Positions 9,714-19,880 of a stretch of DNA of 64,000 nucleotides are shown here, in pieces; position 1 is the stretch's first letter; each line of letters opens with the position of its first letter. The position numbers and the translations under genes were made by a program. The DNA is from Eutrigla gurnardus (lineage: Eukaryota; Chordata; Actinopteri; Perciformes; Triglidae): contig OY741271.1 of NCBI GenBank assembly GCA_963514095.1, positions 3,915,976 through 3,979,975 of the forward strand. Reading direction: 5' to 3'. The notes beneath the pieces were generated by a model. It saw only the letters and a program-made list of their open reading frames with translations, did no database searches and was not told where the DNA came from.

Positions 9714-10140
9714 GAGACTGTGATGTTGTTTGCATGAATGTACATTTTACCTTTGTGGCAAAGCCTGATTAAAAGTAATTGTTGAAGCAAATTGTTTTGT
9801 GTATCTTTGAATGAAGATGAAATTAAGTTATATCTTTGAATGAAGATGAAATTAAGTTAACACCTTTCAGAAAAATGTCACCTGGGGGAAAACTCCCCCT
9901 GCTACCCTGATTTGCATTTGTATAGCTCACAGCATTTTCATTTACATGTTAAAGCTTCCCCTAGGATTACGGGGAGGGGGGTCATGGGGGGACAACTGCC
10001 AAGCAGGTCCACGTCAATTCCCGGCAATTTACGTCAGTTTTCGGTGTTTCCTGCAAATTGCCGTTTGCAGTCGTAAACCTGAACTTCCACGTCAATTTAC
10101 AGGGCCGCTAACTGACGAAAATCCCACTTTTCATGCAGTG

Positions 10141-10589
10141 GCTGCTGTGCCTTTTGTGTGTGTGTCGAGGTGGAGACGGCTGATTGGAGGATCGTTGGAG
10201 GGGGAACATTTAAAAGATGGAGCCTGCAGCAGCGCTGGGTCGATTCCTCTCCCTTCTCCCTCGCATGCTGACCTTGTTGCTCGTTATTGAAATCGTAGCC
10301 TTTTGTTCGCTTCTGTACCAGTGTAAACTGATGGTGGTGGCAGAGTCTCTGGACCACGGTATAAATAATGTAAATAGTGTTAATTTTGCAGTCAGTCCAG
10401 TTTTAGTAGGGGTGAGTAGCCTTTTTCAGCTGTTTATTGGCTAGGGAGTGAGGTAAGACAACTTGTATTTTGTTTCCTTTTATTTTGGATAGGAAAGCTA
10501 GTTTTACCACCTGGCTCTTTTGTTTGTTGTTTTAGGTATTGCTCACCCTGAAGCCTCTTTTTGTTTGGGTTAATAAATCCCCATTATTA
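10141..10589 (+). repeat. 3' LTR of Gmr1-type element, second piece (truncated)
   Basis: It resumes the LTR after the CACTA element (GCTGCTGTGCCTTTTGTG) and follows the 5' LTR down to AATAAATCCCCATTATT. The last roughly 105 bp of the LTR are missing. The break coincides with the stop codon of an oppositely oriented gypsy integrase frame, so a deletion has fused the two elements, possibly at a short TATTA homology. Confidence 0.88.
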
Positions 10590-11440
10590 TTGACGTGCAT
10601 CACCTCTGTATGGGGCCAATCTGTCCCTGTGGAGGACCACTCGTCTCCCCCTAGGGGGCAGCTGCAGCCTATATACCACCTCACCCAGCTTCTCCAATAC
10701 CTCACAAGGCCCCACCCAGTGACTGTCCAGTTTTGGGCACCGGCCCTTCTTTCTCCTTGGGCTGTACACCCACACAAGGTCTCCAGCCTTAAAGTCTCTC
10801 CCTTTAGCCCTCATGTCATAGTTTCTTTTCTGTCTCATGCCCGCTTTCTGCAGCTGGTCACGAGCAAAGACATGAGCTGACTCCATTCGGTCCTGGAGCC
10901 TTCTGGCGTATTCTGGTCCTGGTGGCACCGCCGGTGAGTCTGAGGGTCTGCCAAAAGCCATTTCTGCTGGCGTCCGCAGCTCTTGTCCCAACATGAGCAG
11001 GGCAGGTGTGCATGAGGTGGAATCCTGCACCGCTGACCTGTAGGCCAATAAGACAAGAGGCAGGTGCATGTCCCAATCACGTTGATGTTCTGCAGTTAGA
11101 ATGGCGAGTTGTTTTGCCAGGGTTCTGTTGAATCGTTCGACGAGTCCGTCACTCTGCGGATGTAAAGGAGTAGTTTGCGTCTTCTGCATGCCTAAGCGCT
11201 CACACATAGCAGAAAACACGCCTGACTCAAAGTTTCTTCCTTGGTCGCTATGAATGACCACAGCAGCCCCAAACCTGGCAAACATGCCCTCAACCAGAGC
11301 TTCTGCAACAGTCCCTGCCTCCTGATCTGGTATGGCATACGCCTCTGGCCATTTTGTAAAATAGTCCATGGCGGCTAGAACATAACGGTTGCCCCTGTCT
11401 GTGCGAGGAAACTTCGCCCATTATGTCCACTGCCACCCTC
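10587..11440 (-). pseudogene. gypsy integrase
   Basis: The frame from 11369 down starts MDYFTKWPEAYAIPD. It shows the second catalytic Asp in VIHSDQGRNFES and the Glu in HPQSDGLVERFNRTL. The C-terminal domain follows, with FKAGDLVWVYSPRRKKG and HWVGPCEVLEKLG, and ends APYRGDARQ. The first Asp (VAVDIMGE, about 11445-11420) sits in another frame, so a frameshift lies near 11390. There is no chromodomain. The DDE residues are all visible, but the gene is broken upstream. Confidence 0.9.
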
Positions 11441-11444
11441 TCCA

Positions 11445-11680
11445 TCGCGCCGCCATCTTTGTTTACATCCGGCCCCGCATTGTCCTTCGCTCTTCCCGGT
11501 GCTCGAGCCGAAGCCGGCATCGGCAGCCAGCCTCCTGGCCATCTGTCTCAGGTGAGCAACGTGCTCCGAAGAAGCACGGTCAAACTCCGCCTCACGTCCC
11601 GACCACACACCATAAGCACCATCCATCACCTCTTTCTTGACTCTCGGACGAGCGTCGGCCTCTTCCCGCCGCGCAGCCAT
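11445..11680 (-). pseudogene. gypsy gag N-terminus fused by deletion to integrase
   Basis: The ATG at 11680 opens MAARREEADARPRVKKEV, followed by SGREAEFDRASSEHVAHL and a basic tail. It sits about 75 bp after the primer site, the usual gag position. The frame runs straight into integrase-derived sequence (GGAMERVAVDIMGEV in a neighbouring frame), showing where the deletion joined them. Confidence 0.6.
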
Positions 11681-11770
11681 ACTGCAAGCCGACCCGAGTT
11701 AGCCGGGTCAGGGCTAGCCGCGGTGGACGGTAGCAAGTCAAACTCCGGCGGTTTTTACTTCTGACACCAA

Positions 11771-12077
11771 TGTAACGTCCGACCGGACGTCAGAAGAATG
11801 ACGAGGAGTTGGTCTCACCTTTCTCATTTATTAGAACACAACAGTTACTGTCGGCCGTAACTACGCCAAAATAACAGTCTTACAGCTCTTTTCCCTCAAG
11901 AGCTCCCACACTCTTTTTATGCAAACACACACTACTTCCTACATTCACCCCGCCCCCTTGCTTACTCATCCAACCACATACCTGTCTATACCAAACACAT
12001 TCACTGACAGTCAGAAATCACAGAACTTTAGAACACAGAACACATTATAACAGTAAGATTACTGCAGGGTCGCTACA
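11771..12077 (-). repeat. 5' LTR of the minus-strand gypsy element
   Basis: On minus it begins TGTAGCGACCCTGCAG and ends CGGACGTTACA. It contains AATAAATGAGAAAGG and is followed by TTGGTGTCAGAAGT, a common gypsy primer-binding site. It is 307 bp long. The opposite LTR is not in the window. Confidence 0.85.
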
Positions 12078-13060
12078 CTACCGTTGGAGGCGTTTCTGCA
12101 GTCCCAACATGCGTCTGTCGTCCCTATCTTTCTTCTTCTTACCTGCCTGCCTAAAGAAAGTCTGGGTCCGACCTTTCACCATTTCCCACCAGTGTGCACG
12201 TGTATCGTAAAAGTCTTGGAGGGTCTGCCACTCTTGGTACTGCTCCCGATATTGACTAACTAACTCCCTATCTTCTAAAAGGGAGCAGTTGAGTTTCCAC
12301 AGACCCTTCCCTGATGTCACACCAGAAGAGAGTGACAGAGTGCAGGAAAGCATTGCGTGGTCTGAAAAGAAAACAGGTTCCAATCTAGCATCAGTTGGTG
12401 GGCAATCTCATGATAAAAAGTGGTCTATTCGAGAGGCTCTGGTGCCATCACTACTGAACCAAGTGAAGCCCTCCTCTCTAGGATGCATGGTTTTAAAACA
12501 GTCTGACAGTTTAAAATCCCTGCATATATCCTGTAATAAAACTGATGTTTTGTCTACTCTAAAATCATCCCCTGCCCCCTTCCTATCTGTCCTGCTTAAA
12601 ATGCAATTCAAATCTCCTCCTACCACTAAGGGTGCCCTACCTAGCATGTGGGACTGCAACTCTTCTAAAAAGTCCTACCTGTCATTTTTGTCATTAAAGC
12701 CATAAATATTTAAGAGGTTAAAATCCTTCCCCATAAAAGTAATTTGTGCTAAAAGTGCTCAGCCCTCTCTCACCACAGTGCTGCCCTTCACCAAGACATG
12801 GGGGTTTTTGATTAAAATGGCCACTCCATCATTTCGATTTTCGTTTGATACGGTCCAAATTGACGTCCGCGGCCACAATTCCTCCAACTCTCTGTATTGG
12901 TTTAAAAAGGGTAGGCCACACTCCTGTATTAAAAACACATCTGACTTAAAAGAGTTAAGAAAGGTTGGGCTCTAACTCTCGACTTCACACTTCTCACATT
13001 GATTGTTGAGAAAGTGAGTGTCATGAGTATTGTTAAAAACAACAAGTATGACATTTTAAA
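12078..13060 (-). pseudogene. LINE ORF2 apurinic endonuclease domain, broken
   Basis: Pieces in order are TFSTINVRSVKSRV near 13040, FLIQECG-like and NRNDGVAILI near 12840, LVVGGDLNCIL (12625 region), FTWFSSDGTRASRIDHFL (12410-12460) and VFFSDHAMLSCTLSL (12380-12330). The GGDLN and SDHAM boxes are the conserved exonuclease/endonuclease motifs. Several stops and shifts interrupt it. Confidence 0.8.
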
Positions 13061-13209
13061 AGACAGAAAAGGGTGTGACAGTGTTAAAAAATCTTAAAAC
13101 AAGGCAGTTATTGCACTTCGTGTGAATGGAGCTCTTCCTTCACCTCAAAAGGGGATAAGGGAGGAGGGTGAGCTGCATTCCCCCGTTGAACTCTTGGTGT
13201 TGGCCTCTG

Positions 13210-14085
13210 TTACAATCTTGCATTTAATTGTGTGTTCTTGGGGGTTGATTGCAGAGCTATTGTTAAAAAGGAGACCTCATTTGGTGAATCGGAGGGAAAG
13301 ACTCTGGGCTCCTCCACAGAGGAACTGTTTGAGGAGCAGCCAGCTCTCACCCTCTTCTCTGAGGCTACTGGAGACTCAGAGGACGATTCTGATAAGAGCC
13401 TCTTGGCAGACTGGGCATTGGGGAGGGAGGCATCATTGCTATGGTGTTCTTTTTCAAGGGTAGCTCCGCCTTCTGCCTGCATCTCTCCAGTTTTCTCACT
13501 GCTTCCTGCTGGAGTTGCAGGCCCCTCCCCTTCTCCCGCCTCACCTGACCCCTGTTCTCCAATCACAGGATTTGGCGGGAGATGTGAATTTTCCAGCCCA
13601 GTCTCTTCAACTAGCTCTCTTCGTGTGCCATCCTGTCCACCATTTTGTTCATTTCCATGTCTCTCTTTTGCAGCCTTTAACTTGTTGGCAAAAGACCTTG
13701 GGCAGTCTCTGAAGAGGTGGTTTGTCTCTCCACAAATATTGCACTTTCTGCCATTGGTACACTGTTCAAAAGTATGCCCAATTTCTCTACATGTCCCACA
13801 GATAATTTTGTCACATGCTTCTGCCAGGTGCCCAAGCTCACCACACTTGCGGCAGAGCTTGGGCTGACCTTGGTAGTGGATGTAGCCCCTGTTATTACCC
13901 AGAACTATCATGGATGGCAGATGTTTTAGACCCTGGAAGCCCTGAGGGTCCTGCCATTGTTGGATGGGGACCCTCCAGGCACAATTCCAGATGCCATCTT
14001 CATCTCTCACTTTGGTAGCCTGGCCTTTAACAGTGCAGTATCTCCGCAGCCATATACAAATGTCATCAGCATTGACTGTCTCATT
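13210..14085 (-). pseudogene. LINE ORF1 with CCHC zinc knuckles
   Basis: It encodes NETVNADDICIWLRRYC, WRVPIQQWQDPQGFQGLKHL and GYIHYQGQPKL, then three zinc knuckles: CRKCGELGHLAEAC, CGTCREIGHTFEQC and CNICGETNHLFRDC. A Ser/Glu-rich tail ends at 13210. CCHC ORF1 proteins of Tx1-clade LINEs bind RNA. The 5' truncation removes the real start; the ATG at 14010 is internal. Confidence 0.85.
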
Positions 14086-14097
14086 GATAAGAACAGA
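14086..14097 (-). pseudogene. 12-nt U2 snRNA fragment (nt 39-50)
   Basis: TCTGTTCTTATC on minus equals U2 nt 39-50, just after the GUAGUA branch-site-recognition element. It is sandwiched between a LINE poly(A) tail and a truncated LINE ORF1. Confidence 0.8.
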
Positions 14098-14232
14098 TTT
14101 TTTTTCTTTCGAAAATGTTTATTGAAACATCAAGCAAAAATGTACACAAGTAACCTTTTAAAATACAACAAAGACATCTGTAAAGCCATGTCTAAACAAT
14201 AAAACAATTATTTAAAAGAGGCAATACAGATA
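14098..14232 (-). mobile_element. 3' end of a Keno-like LINE (5'-truncated), copy A
   Basis: Read on minus, about 125 bp of A/T-rich 3' UTR ends AATAAACATTTTCGAAAG plus A8, followed exactly by U2 nt 39 onwards. A near-identical copy at 29485-29625 is also joined to U2 nt 39 (one substitution). Two copies with the same 3' tail at the same U2 position show site-specific insertion. Confidence 0.85.
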
Positions 14233-14345
14233 AAAAGGAAATACAATCAGTTCATAGAAGTTTCTAGTGAACTTCTACACTTGCTTACCGAGTTCAATGA
14301 GCCAGTTACCTGACTATGTTAACGTTACAGTTGGACGCTTCCTTC

Positions 14346-14376
<31 letters not shown>

Positions 14377-14930
14377 TCAACGTTAGTTTGTCTTGACGCT
14401 AAAGTTAAGCAGAGTGAATGAGTAACCGTGAACTCAACATTAGAATAACAGACATACATTTATGCTCCTACTATCACATCTCCCACCGTCCGTTTGCATC
14501 CCCCCGTACAACATTAGCTAGCCCATCAGCTAGTGTAGTGCGGCTAACGCTAGCCGGTACGTTAGCAACAGAACCTGTAACAACTCTGAACATTAGCTAC
14601 ATGTAACGGTTAACGTTGTTGTTGCAGAGAGACCGGAAGGAACAAACAGACACGGTTTGTTAAAGCATTCACGTTTACCTACCTGAAATTGTCCTCCAGC
14701 CTTTGAGAACCAACCAATAAACATTAGTAGCCAGCCAGCGGAAAAAAATAATCGTCAGTTATTTCACATTGAATCCATGTCCACGTGTGACCACCAGGGA
14801 GCATTCTTTTTTGGTAATACATATTGTTAAATACTGTCTACTGTGGCTGCAGTAGTGCAATCAATGAAACGTGTAATTATTAGAAAACATTTTTCAAAAC
14901 CTTAGAGGTGAAGTGATTGAATGAAAATGT
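14233..14930. other. spacer with a 29-base poly(G) run, no gene
   Basis: G29 occupies 14348-14376. The rest is unique-looking spacer with many TAACGTTA words. I see no coding region, RNA gene or element ends in it. Confidence 0.6.
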
Positions 14931-14963
14931 ATGACCGTAGTATCTCCCCTGTCAGGTAAGTAT
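14931..14963 (-). pseudogene. U1 snRNA 5' fragment (about nt 1-33)
   Basis: Minus reads ATACTTACCTGACAGGGGAG then ATAC, matching the canonical U1 5' end including the 5'-splice-site-pairing ACTTACCTG. Similarity fades by nt 28-33, so it is a truncated copy. Confidence 0.75.
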
Positions 14964-15330
14964 GACTATAGCTCAGAGACATGAGAGACTATCTTGAAAT
15001 CACCAAAACCAGAGACTATAAAGAGGCGGATTATCTACAGGAATTTAATACAGAATAAACACTTTTTGTGTCATCAAAGGCCAACCTAAAATCACCAGTT
15101 GTGTCTACTTGACTCCAACAAATGGGTAACGATCCAACAGCAGTTCAAATGATCTTAATCACAAGGCTACTGCCATAATACAATTCAATAGTTGTCATAT
15201 CACAACAGATTTTTCTCACATGTGAAAAGCACAGTGCTGAAGAACATAACTTTTCAGAATATATATCCATCCGATGTCGCCGTGGAAGGGCAAGCAGCGC
15301 CTTCTGCTGTTTGTCAAGACAAATGAAAAA
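14964..15330. other. intergenic spacer of the snRNA/5S cluster
   Basis: About 45 bp near 15078-15126 (CCAACCTAAAATCACCAGTTG) recur near 30482-30528 (CCAACCTAAGATCACCAGTTG). In both places this lies upstream of a U1 sequence, supporting tandem duplicated units. No gene is seen. Confidence 0.6.
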
Positions 15331-15420
15331 GCACCTGGTATTCCCAGGCGGTCTCCCATTCAAGTACTGACCAGGCCCGATCCTGCTTAGCTTCCGAGAT
15401 CAGACGAGATCGGGCGTGTT
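15331..15420 (-). pseudogene. 5S rRNA gene, 3' part (about nt 22 to end)
   Basis: Minus reads AACACGCCCGATCTCGTCTG, then GATCTCGGAAGCTAAGCAGG, the internal-control-region words and GGGAGACCGCCTGGGAATAC CAGGTGCT, ending with TTTTT. This is 5S rRNA from about nt 22. The 5' part lies 13.7 kb away at 29126-29100 and was separated by a LINE insertion. A few bases before the terminator are missing compared with vertebrate 5S. Confidence 0.9.
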
Positions 15421-16203
15421 TTTTTTAATTTTTTTATTTTATTATCAAAAATACATATTTTATGTGCACATTATATACAATGTTGCCTCCACCAAACCCC
15501 ACATTTTAAAATAAAATAAAATTAGAGATCTGTCGCTTCTGGGTCAAAAACAAACCATTAACAAAACAAAACAGAACCTACTCCAAACAAAATAAAACCA
15601 AACAAAATGAAACAATCAAAACAAATCAGTCAATACCCTCCAAAATGACAGTGTCCTTTCTACATCCTTCAAAAATTAAATACAACACCCCCATCTCCCC
15701 CAATTGAAACCAACGTGCTCCCCTCCACAAACCCACTGGTGAACTCCTCTTCCTTAATATAATTGTAAATTAAATTTATGTATTTTTTTAAAATATAAAC
15801 TTTCAGCTCACTGCATTCAAAAAACTCATGCATACAGTTTTCAACACCCACTCTACACACATCACATTCTTTCCTCACATTCACATCAAACCTACTGATA
15901 ATTAAATTATTAAAAACCCTATTGTGTCTAAAAAAAAAATCAAAATTTTCACATTCATTACTATTCCATTTCACTCTTAGATTTCCCCACATTTTCTTCA
16001 CATCCATACCAATCATCACTTTCCCCCATGCATTCTCTCCCGCCGGTCTTCTCACATCTTTTCCTCTCAAATATTTGTACATCACCCTTGTTTTCAGATC
16101 TGTCCGCTTTATTTTGGTTTCCCCTTCTCCCACATACATCTCCACATCACTCCTCCCATTCATTCCATCCCCTCTCTCAATCATGCTCACCCATTCTCTC
16201 GGC

Positions 16204-16740
16204 TGTCATGTCTGTGTTTTATCATGTTCTGTTTCCTTGGTTTTGATTTCCTGTTTTATTTTGTCCTTGGTGTGATTCCCTGTCTCGTACTTCCTGGTCC
16301 TTGTCGTTTCCGCTGTCTTGACTCCCCCTCCCTCTCGTGTTGATTACCATGCCTGCCCTGATGTGTTTCACCTGTCCCTCGTCAGCTCCCTGCCTCCCTG
16401 TGTATATAGTCTGTGTGTTTCCCCTGTCTCTTGTCGGATCATTGTTGCTGTCGATGTCGTTGTCTTTTGTCGCTGTCTTGCACCATGTCATGTCCCTGGA
16501 TGTTTCCCTGTACCCGCGTCCTGCCTTCCGTGTCCCTTTGAGTTCTGGTTCCTGTTTTCGTTAGTGTTTCTTTCATGACCGTTTTTGCCCTTGTGGTTTC
16601 CTTTGTTGATACTTTGTTTTAGTCTTAGTTTTTGGTTTTGTATTTAGTTTATTATTAAAATAAAACCCTTGTTTAACTGCATTTGGGTCCTCACCTCCCT
16701 TTTTCGAGTCCACGCCCGCTTCCTAGCCCAAAACGTGACA
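16204..16740 (+). repeat. solo LTR inserted in the Mutsu-like ORF2
   Basis: The ends are TGTCATGTCTG and AACGTGACA. The 5-bp duplication TCGGC flanks it (16199-16203 and 16741-16745), and removing it rejoins the ORF2 reading. AATAAAACCC near 16659 is a plausible poly(A) signal in the plus direction. There is no internal region, so this is a recombination product of a full LTR element. Confidence 0.9.
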
Positions 16741-18248
16741 TCGGCATCCCGTTCTTTATTTTTTCCATTACTCCCTCAGCCGTTCCCAACCACATTTCCT
16801 CATCTCTCTCTCTCACTTCATCCACAATCACCTGTGCCCTCATAAACCCTGGTACATATTCGTAAACTATATCCCTTATTTTCCTGATGCCCGCCCTCCA
16901 GATGACCCTGTTAGTGTGTGTCCCTCATGTGTGATTTTTGGATTTAAAAATATTGGCTGCTCCCATACCTGTTTCACATTCATACACTCATACTTCACAT
17001 TCACCACAAACTCTCCCCATGCTCCCAACATCTCCTGGTAAAACTCACTCACACCACTCAGCATTCCTTTTTTCATTCTCATATACACACCACTCTCTCC
17101 ACACCTGTTTACTGCTTCCCCTAAAAACACCTTCCATACATGATCTTTTTTATTCTTTAAATATCTCCCCATCATCTTCACCCTCAGTGCTTTCTTTTTC
17201 TTTTCTAAATTTACTAACTTTAACCCACCGTCCTCGTGCTCGTTCTCCAACACCTCCCTCGCTGTCTTTACTCCCTTCCCTCCCCACAAAAACTCACTCA
17301 CCATTCTCTCCACTTCCGTACTCACTCTCTCAGGCATGTCCAACACATTCATCACATACACAAGCTTACTCATTATCAACGCATTCACAACTACCACCCT
17401 CCCCTTTAATTTAAGTCCCCTCATTTTCCAAAACCCTAATGTTTTCTTTATCCTATTCACTATCCCTTCATATTGCATATCTCTCCCTTCTCTATCTGCT
17501 ATCCCTAAATTCACCCCTAACACACTAAAATAATCCTTCCTTTCTTTCAGCCCTAACTCACACCTGTCTATCCTATCTTTACCTACATACATGATTTCTG
17601 ACTTATCTATGTTGACCTTTGCCCCTGATGCCCTCCCATACTGCTCTAAAGACTGCCCCTACACTTTCCTTATCCCTGACTGTGACTGTTGTGTCGTCTG
17701 CATATTGGTATAGTAAGCTCACCTGCCCATCCGGTAATTCTATGCCCCTTATGTCACCATTGTGTGCCAGGAGTGCCGCTAAAGGCTCTGCCGACAGTGA
17801 GTACAGCAGAGCCGACAGCGGGCACCCCTGTCTAACTGACCTTTCTAACCTAAAAGTGTCTGTGAGAACCCCATTTATTTTAACCCTGCTAACTGCTCTG
17901 TCATACATTATTTTAATTCATCCGATCAATCTATGCCCAAATCCCATCTTTTCTAACACCTTGTGAAAATATTTGTGATCTACTCTATCAAATGCTTTGT
18001 TTAAGTCTAAACTAACTACTATTCCTTTTCCCTGTCTTTTCACATGTATTGTATGGTGTCCCTTATGCTGCTTACTGTGTCTGCTATGTCCCTGCCTGGT
18101 ATGCTGTATGCCTGTGTGTTTCCCACTATCGTCCCTATAACTCTCTTTATTCTGTTGGCTAACACCCGTGCTAGTATTTTGTAGTCATTGTTTAACATGC
18201 TGAGTGGTCTGTAATTTTCTAATCTGCCCCTATCTCCTTTCTTATATA

Positions 18249-19880
18249 CACTCAACAAAAATATAAATGCAACACTTTTGTTTTTGCTCCCATTTTTCAT
18301 GAGATGGACTTAAAGATCTAAAATTCATTCCAGATACACAATATTACCATTTCTCTCAAACATTGTTCACAAATCTGTCTAAATGTGTGATAGTGAGCAC
18401 TTCTGCTTTGCTGAGATAATCCATCCCACCTCACAGGTGTGCCACATCAAGATGCTGATCTGACATCATGATTAGTGCACAGGTGTACCTTATACTGCCC
18501 ACAATAAAAGGCCACTCTGAAATGTGCAGTTTTGTCTCACAGCAAAATGCCACAGATGCCACAAGCATTGAGGGAGCGTGCAATTGGCATGCTGACAGCA
18601 GGAATGTCAACCAGATCTGTTGCTCGTGCATTGAATGTTCATTTCTCCACCATAAGCCGTCTCCAAAGGCGTTTCAGAGAATATGGCAGTACATCCAACC
18701 GGCCTCACAACCGCAGACCACGTGCAACCACACCAGCCCAGGACCTCCACATCCAGCAGGTTCACCTCCAAGATCGTCTGAGACCAGCCACTCAGACAGC
18801 TGCTGAAACAATTGGTTTGCATAACCAAACAATTTCTGCACAAACTGTCAGAAACCGTCTCAGGGAAGCTCAACTGCATGCTCGTCGTCCTCATCGTGGG
18901 TCTTGACCTGACTCCAGCTCGTCGCCGTAACAGACTTGAGTGGGCAAATGCTCACATTCGATGGCGTCTGGCACGTTGGAGAGGTGTTCTCTTCACGGAT
19001 GAATCTCGGTTTACATTGTTCAGGGCAGATGGCAGACAGCGTGTTTGGCGTCGTGTGGGTGAGCGCTTTGCTGATGTCAATGTTGTGGATCGAGTGGCCC
19101 ATGGTGGTGGTGGGGTTATGGTATGGGCAGGCATCTGTTATGGACGAAGAACACAGGTGCATTTTATTGATGGCATTTTGAATGCACAGAGATACCGTGA
19201 TGAGATCCTGAGGCCCATTGTTGTGCCATACATCCATGAACATCACCTCATGTTTCAGCAAGATAATGCACGGCCCCATGTTGCAAGGATCTGTACACAA
19301 TTCTTGGAAGCTGAAAATGTCCCAGTTCTTGCATGGCCAGCATACTCACCGGACATGTCACCCATTGAGCATGTTTGGGATGTGCTTGACCGGCGTATAC
19401 GACAGCGTGTACCAGTTCCCACTAATATCCAGCAACTTCGCACAGCCATTGAAGAGGAGTGGACCAACATTCCACAGGCCACAATTGACCATCTGATAAA
19501 CTCTATGCGAAGAAGATGTGTTGCACTGCATGAGGCAAATGGTGGTCACACCAGATACTGACTGGTTCTGAGTCCCCAGACCCCCAATAAAGCAAAAAAA
19601 TGCACATTTCAGGGTGGCCTTTTATTGTGGACAGTCTAAGGCACACCTGTGCACTAATCATGATGTCAGATCAGCATCTTGATGTGGCACACCTGTGAGG
19701 TGGGATGGATTATCTCAGCAAAGCAGAAGTGCTCACTATCACACATTTAGACAGATTTGTGAACAATGTTTGAGAGAAATGGTAATATTGTGTATCTGGA
19801 ATGAATTATAGATCTTTAAGTCCATCTCATGAAAAATGGGAGCAAAAACAAAAGTGTTGCGTTTATATTTTTGTTGAGTG
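18249..19880 (+). mobile_element. Tc1-like transposon
   Basis: Terminal inverted repeats of about 200 bp begin CACTCAACAAAAATATAAAT and are nearly perfect. The TA dinucleotide is duplicated (18247-18248 and 19881-19882). The insertion splits the Mutsu ORF2 codons for SII/YKKGD. Long terminal repeats with one transposase gene between them are typical of fish Tc1. Confidence 0.95.
18547..19561 (+). pseudogene. Tc1 transposase, one frameshift
   Basis: The N-terminal part MPQMPQALRERAIGM has two helix-turn-helix regions (AGMSTRSVARALNVH; IGLHNQTISAQTVRNRL). The catalytic domain shows FTDESRF (first Asp), QQDNARPH (second Asp) and SPIEHVWD (Glu), that is DD34E. It ends ALHEANGGHTRY. One extra G near 18898 breaks the frame after RRPHRG; otherwise about 335 codons are open. 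The ATG at 18547 fits; the next at 18556 is possible. The element is therefore young but this copy is not active. Confidence 0.93.

Larger units (their letters stand above)
5607..10140. mobile_element. CACTA/EnSpm-type DNA transposon with nested cargo
   Basis: The left end reads CACTGCATGAAAAGTCGG and the right end is its inverted complement (CACTGCATGAAAAGTGGG). The flanking triplet GCT is duplicated (5604-5606 and 10141-10143), and removing one copy restores the LTR. The CACTG termini and 3-bp duplication are those of EnSpm/CACTA elements. A fragment resembling the C-terminus of animal CACTA transposases lies at 9375-9713. The interior also holds a hAT element, tandem repeats, a TA microsatellite and a spliced minus-strand gene. 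Most of the transposase is missing, so the copy is non-autonomous. Confidence 0.82.
633..10589 (+). mobile_element. Gmr1-type Ty3/gypsy LTR retrotransposon (IN before RT), interrupted by a CACTA element
   Basis: The order is LTR (633-1293), tRNA-Pro-like primer site, gag, protease, integrase, reverse transcriptase, RNase H, polypurine tract and a split 3' LTR (5534-5606 plus 10141-10589). Placing integrase ahead of RT is the hallmark of Gmr1-like deuterostome gypsy elements. Defects are a gag/pol frame break near 2515, a deletion inside integrase at about 3641-3707, and a 3' LTR cut by the CACTA insertion and truncated at 10589, where it meets a second gypsy element. Confidence 0.9.
10587..12077 (-). 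mobile_element. Ty3/gypsy element, internally deleted, minus strand
   Basis: Reading minus: LTR (12077-11771), primer site (about 11770-11757), gag start (ATG at 11680), then integrase through 10587. Protease, RT and RNase H are deleted, and the 3' LTR is lost where it abuts the Gmr1 LTR at 10589. It inserted into a LINE, whose sequence resumes at 12078. Confidence 0.88.
12078..14085 (-). mobile_element. Keno-like (Tx1-clade) LINE, 5'-truncated, ORF1 plus endonuclease
   Basis: The copy starts at NETVNADD of ORF1 directly after a 12-nt piece of U2 snRNA. It runs through ORF1 (14085-13210) and the endonuclease of ORF2 (about 13060-12078), and is then cut by the gypsy LTR. RT is absent. It shares ORF1 with the copy at 1-601. 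Confidence 0.8.

Noticed and set aside
18860..19300. Minus frames opposite the Tc1 transposase
   Set aside because: Shadow of the DD34E gene on plus.
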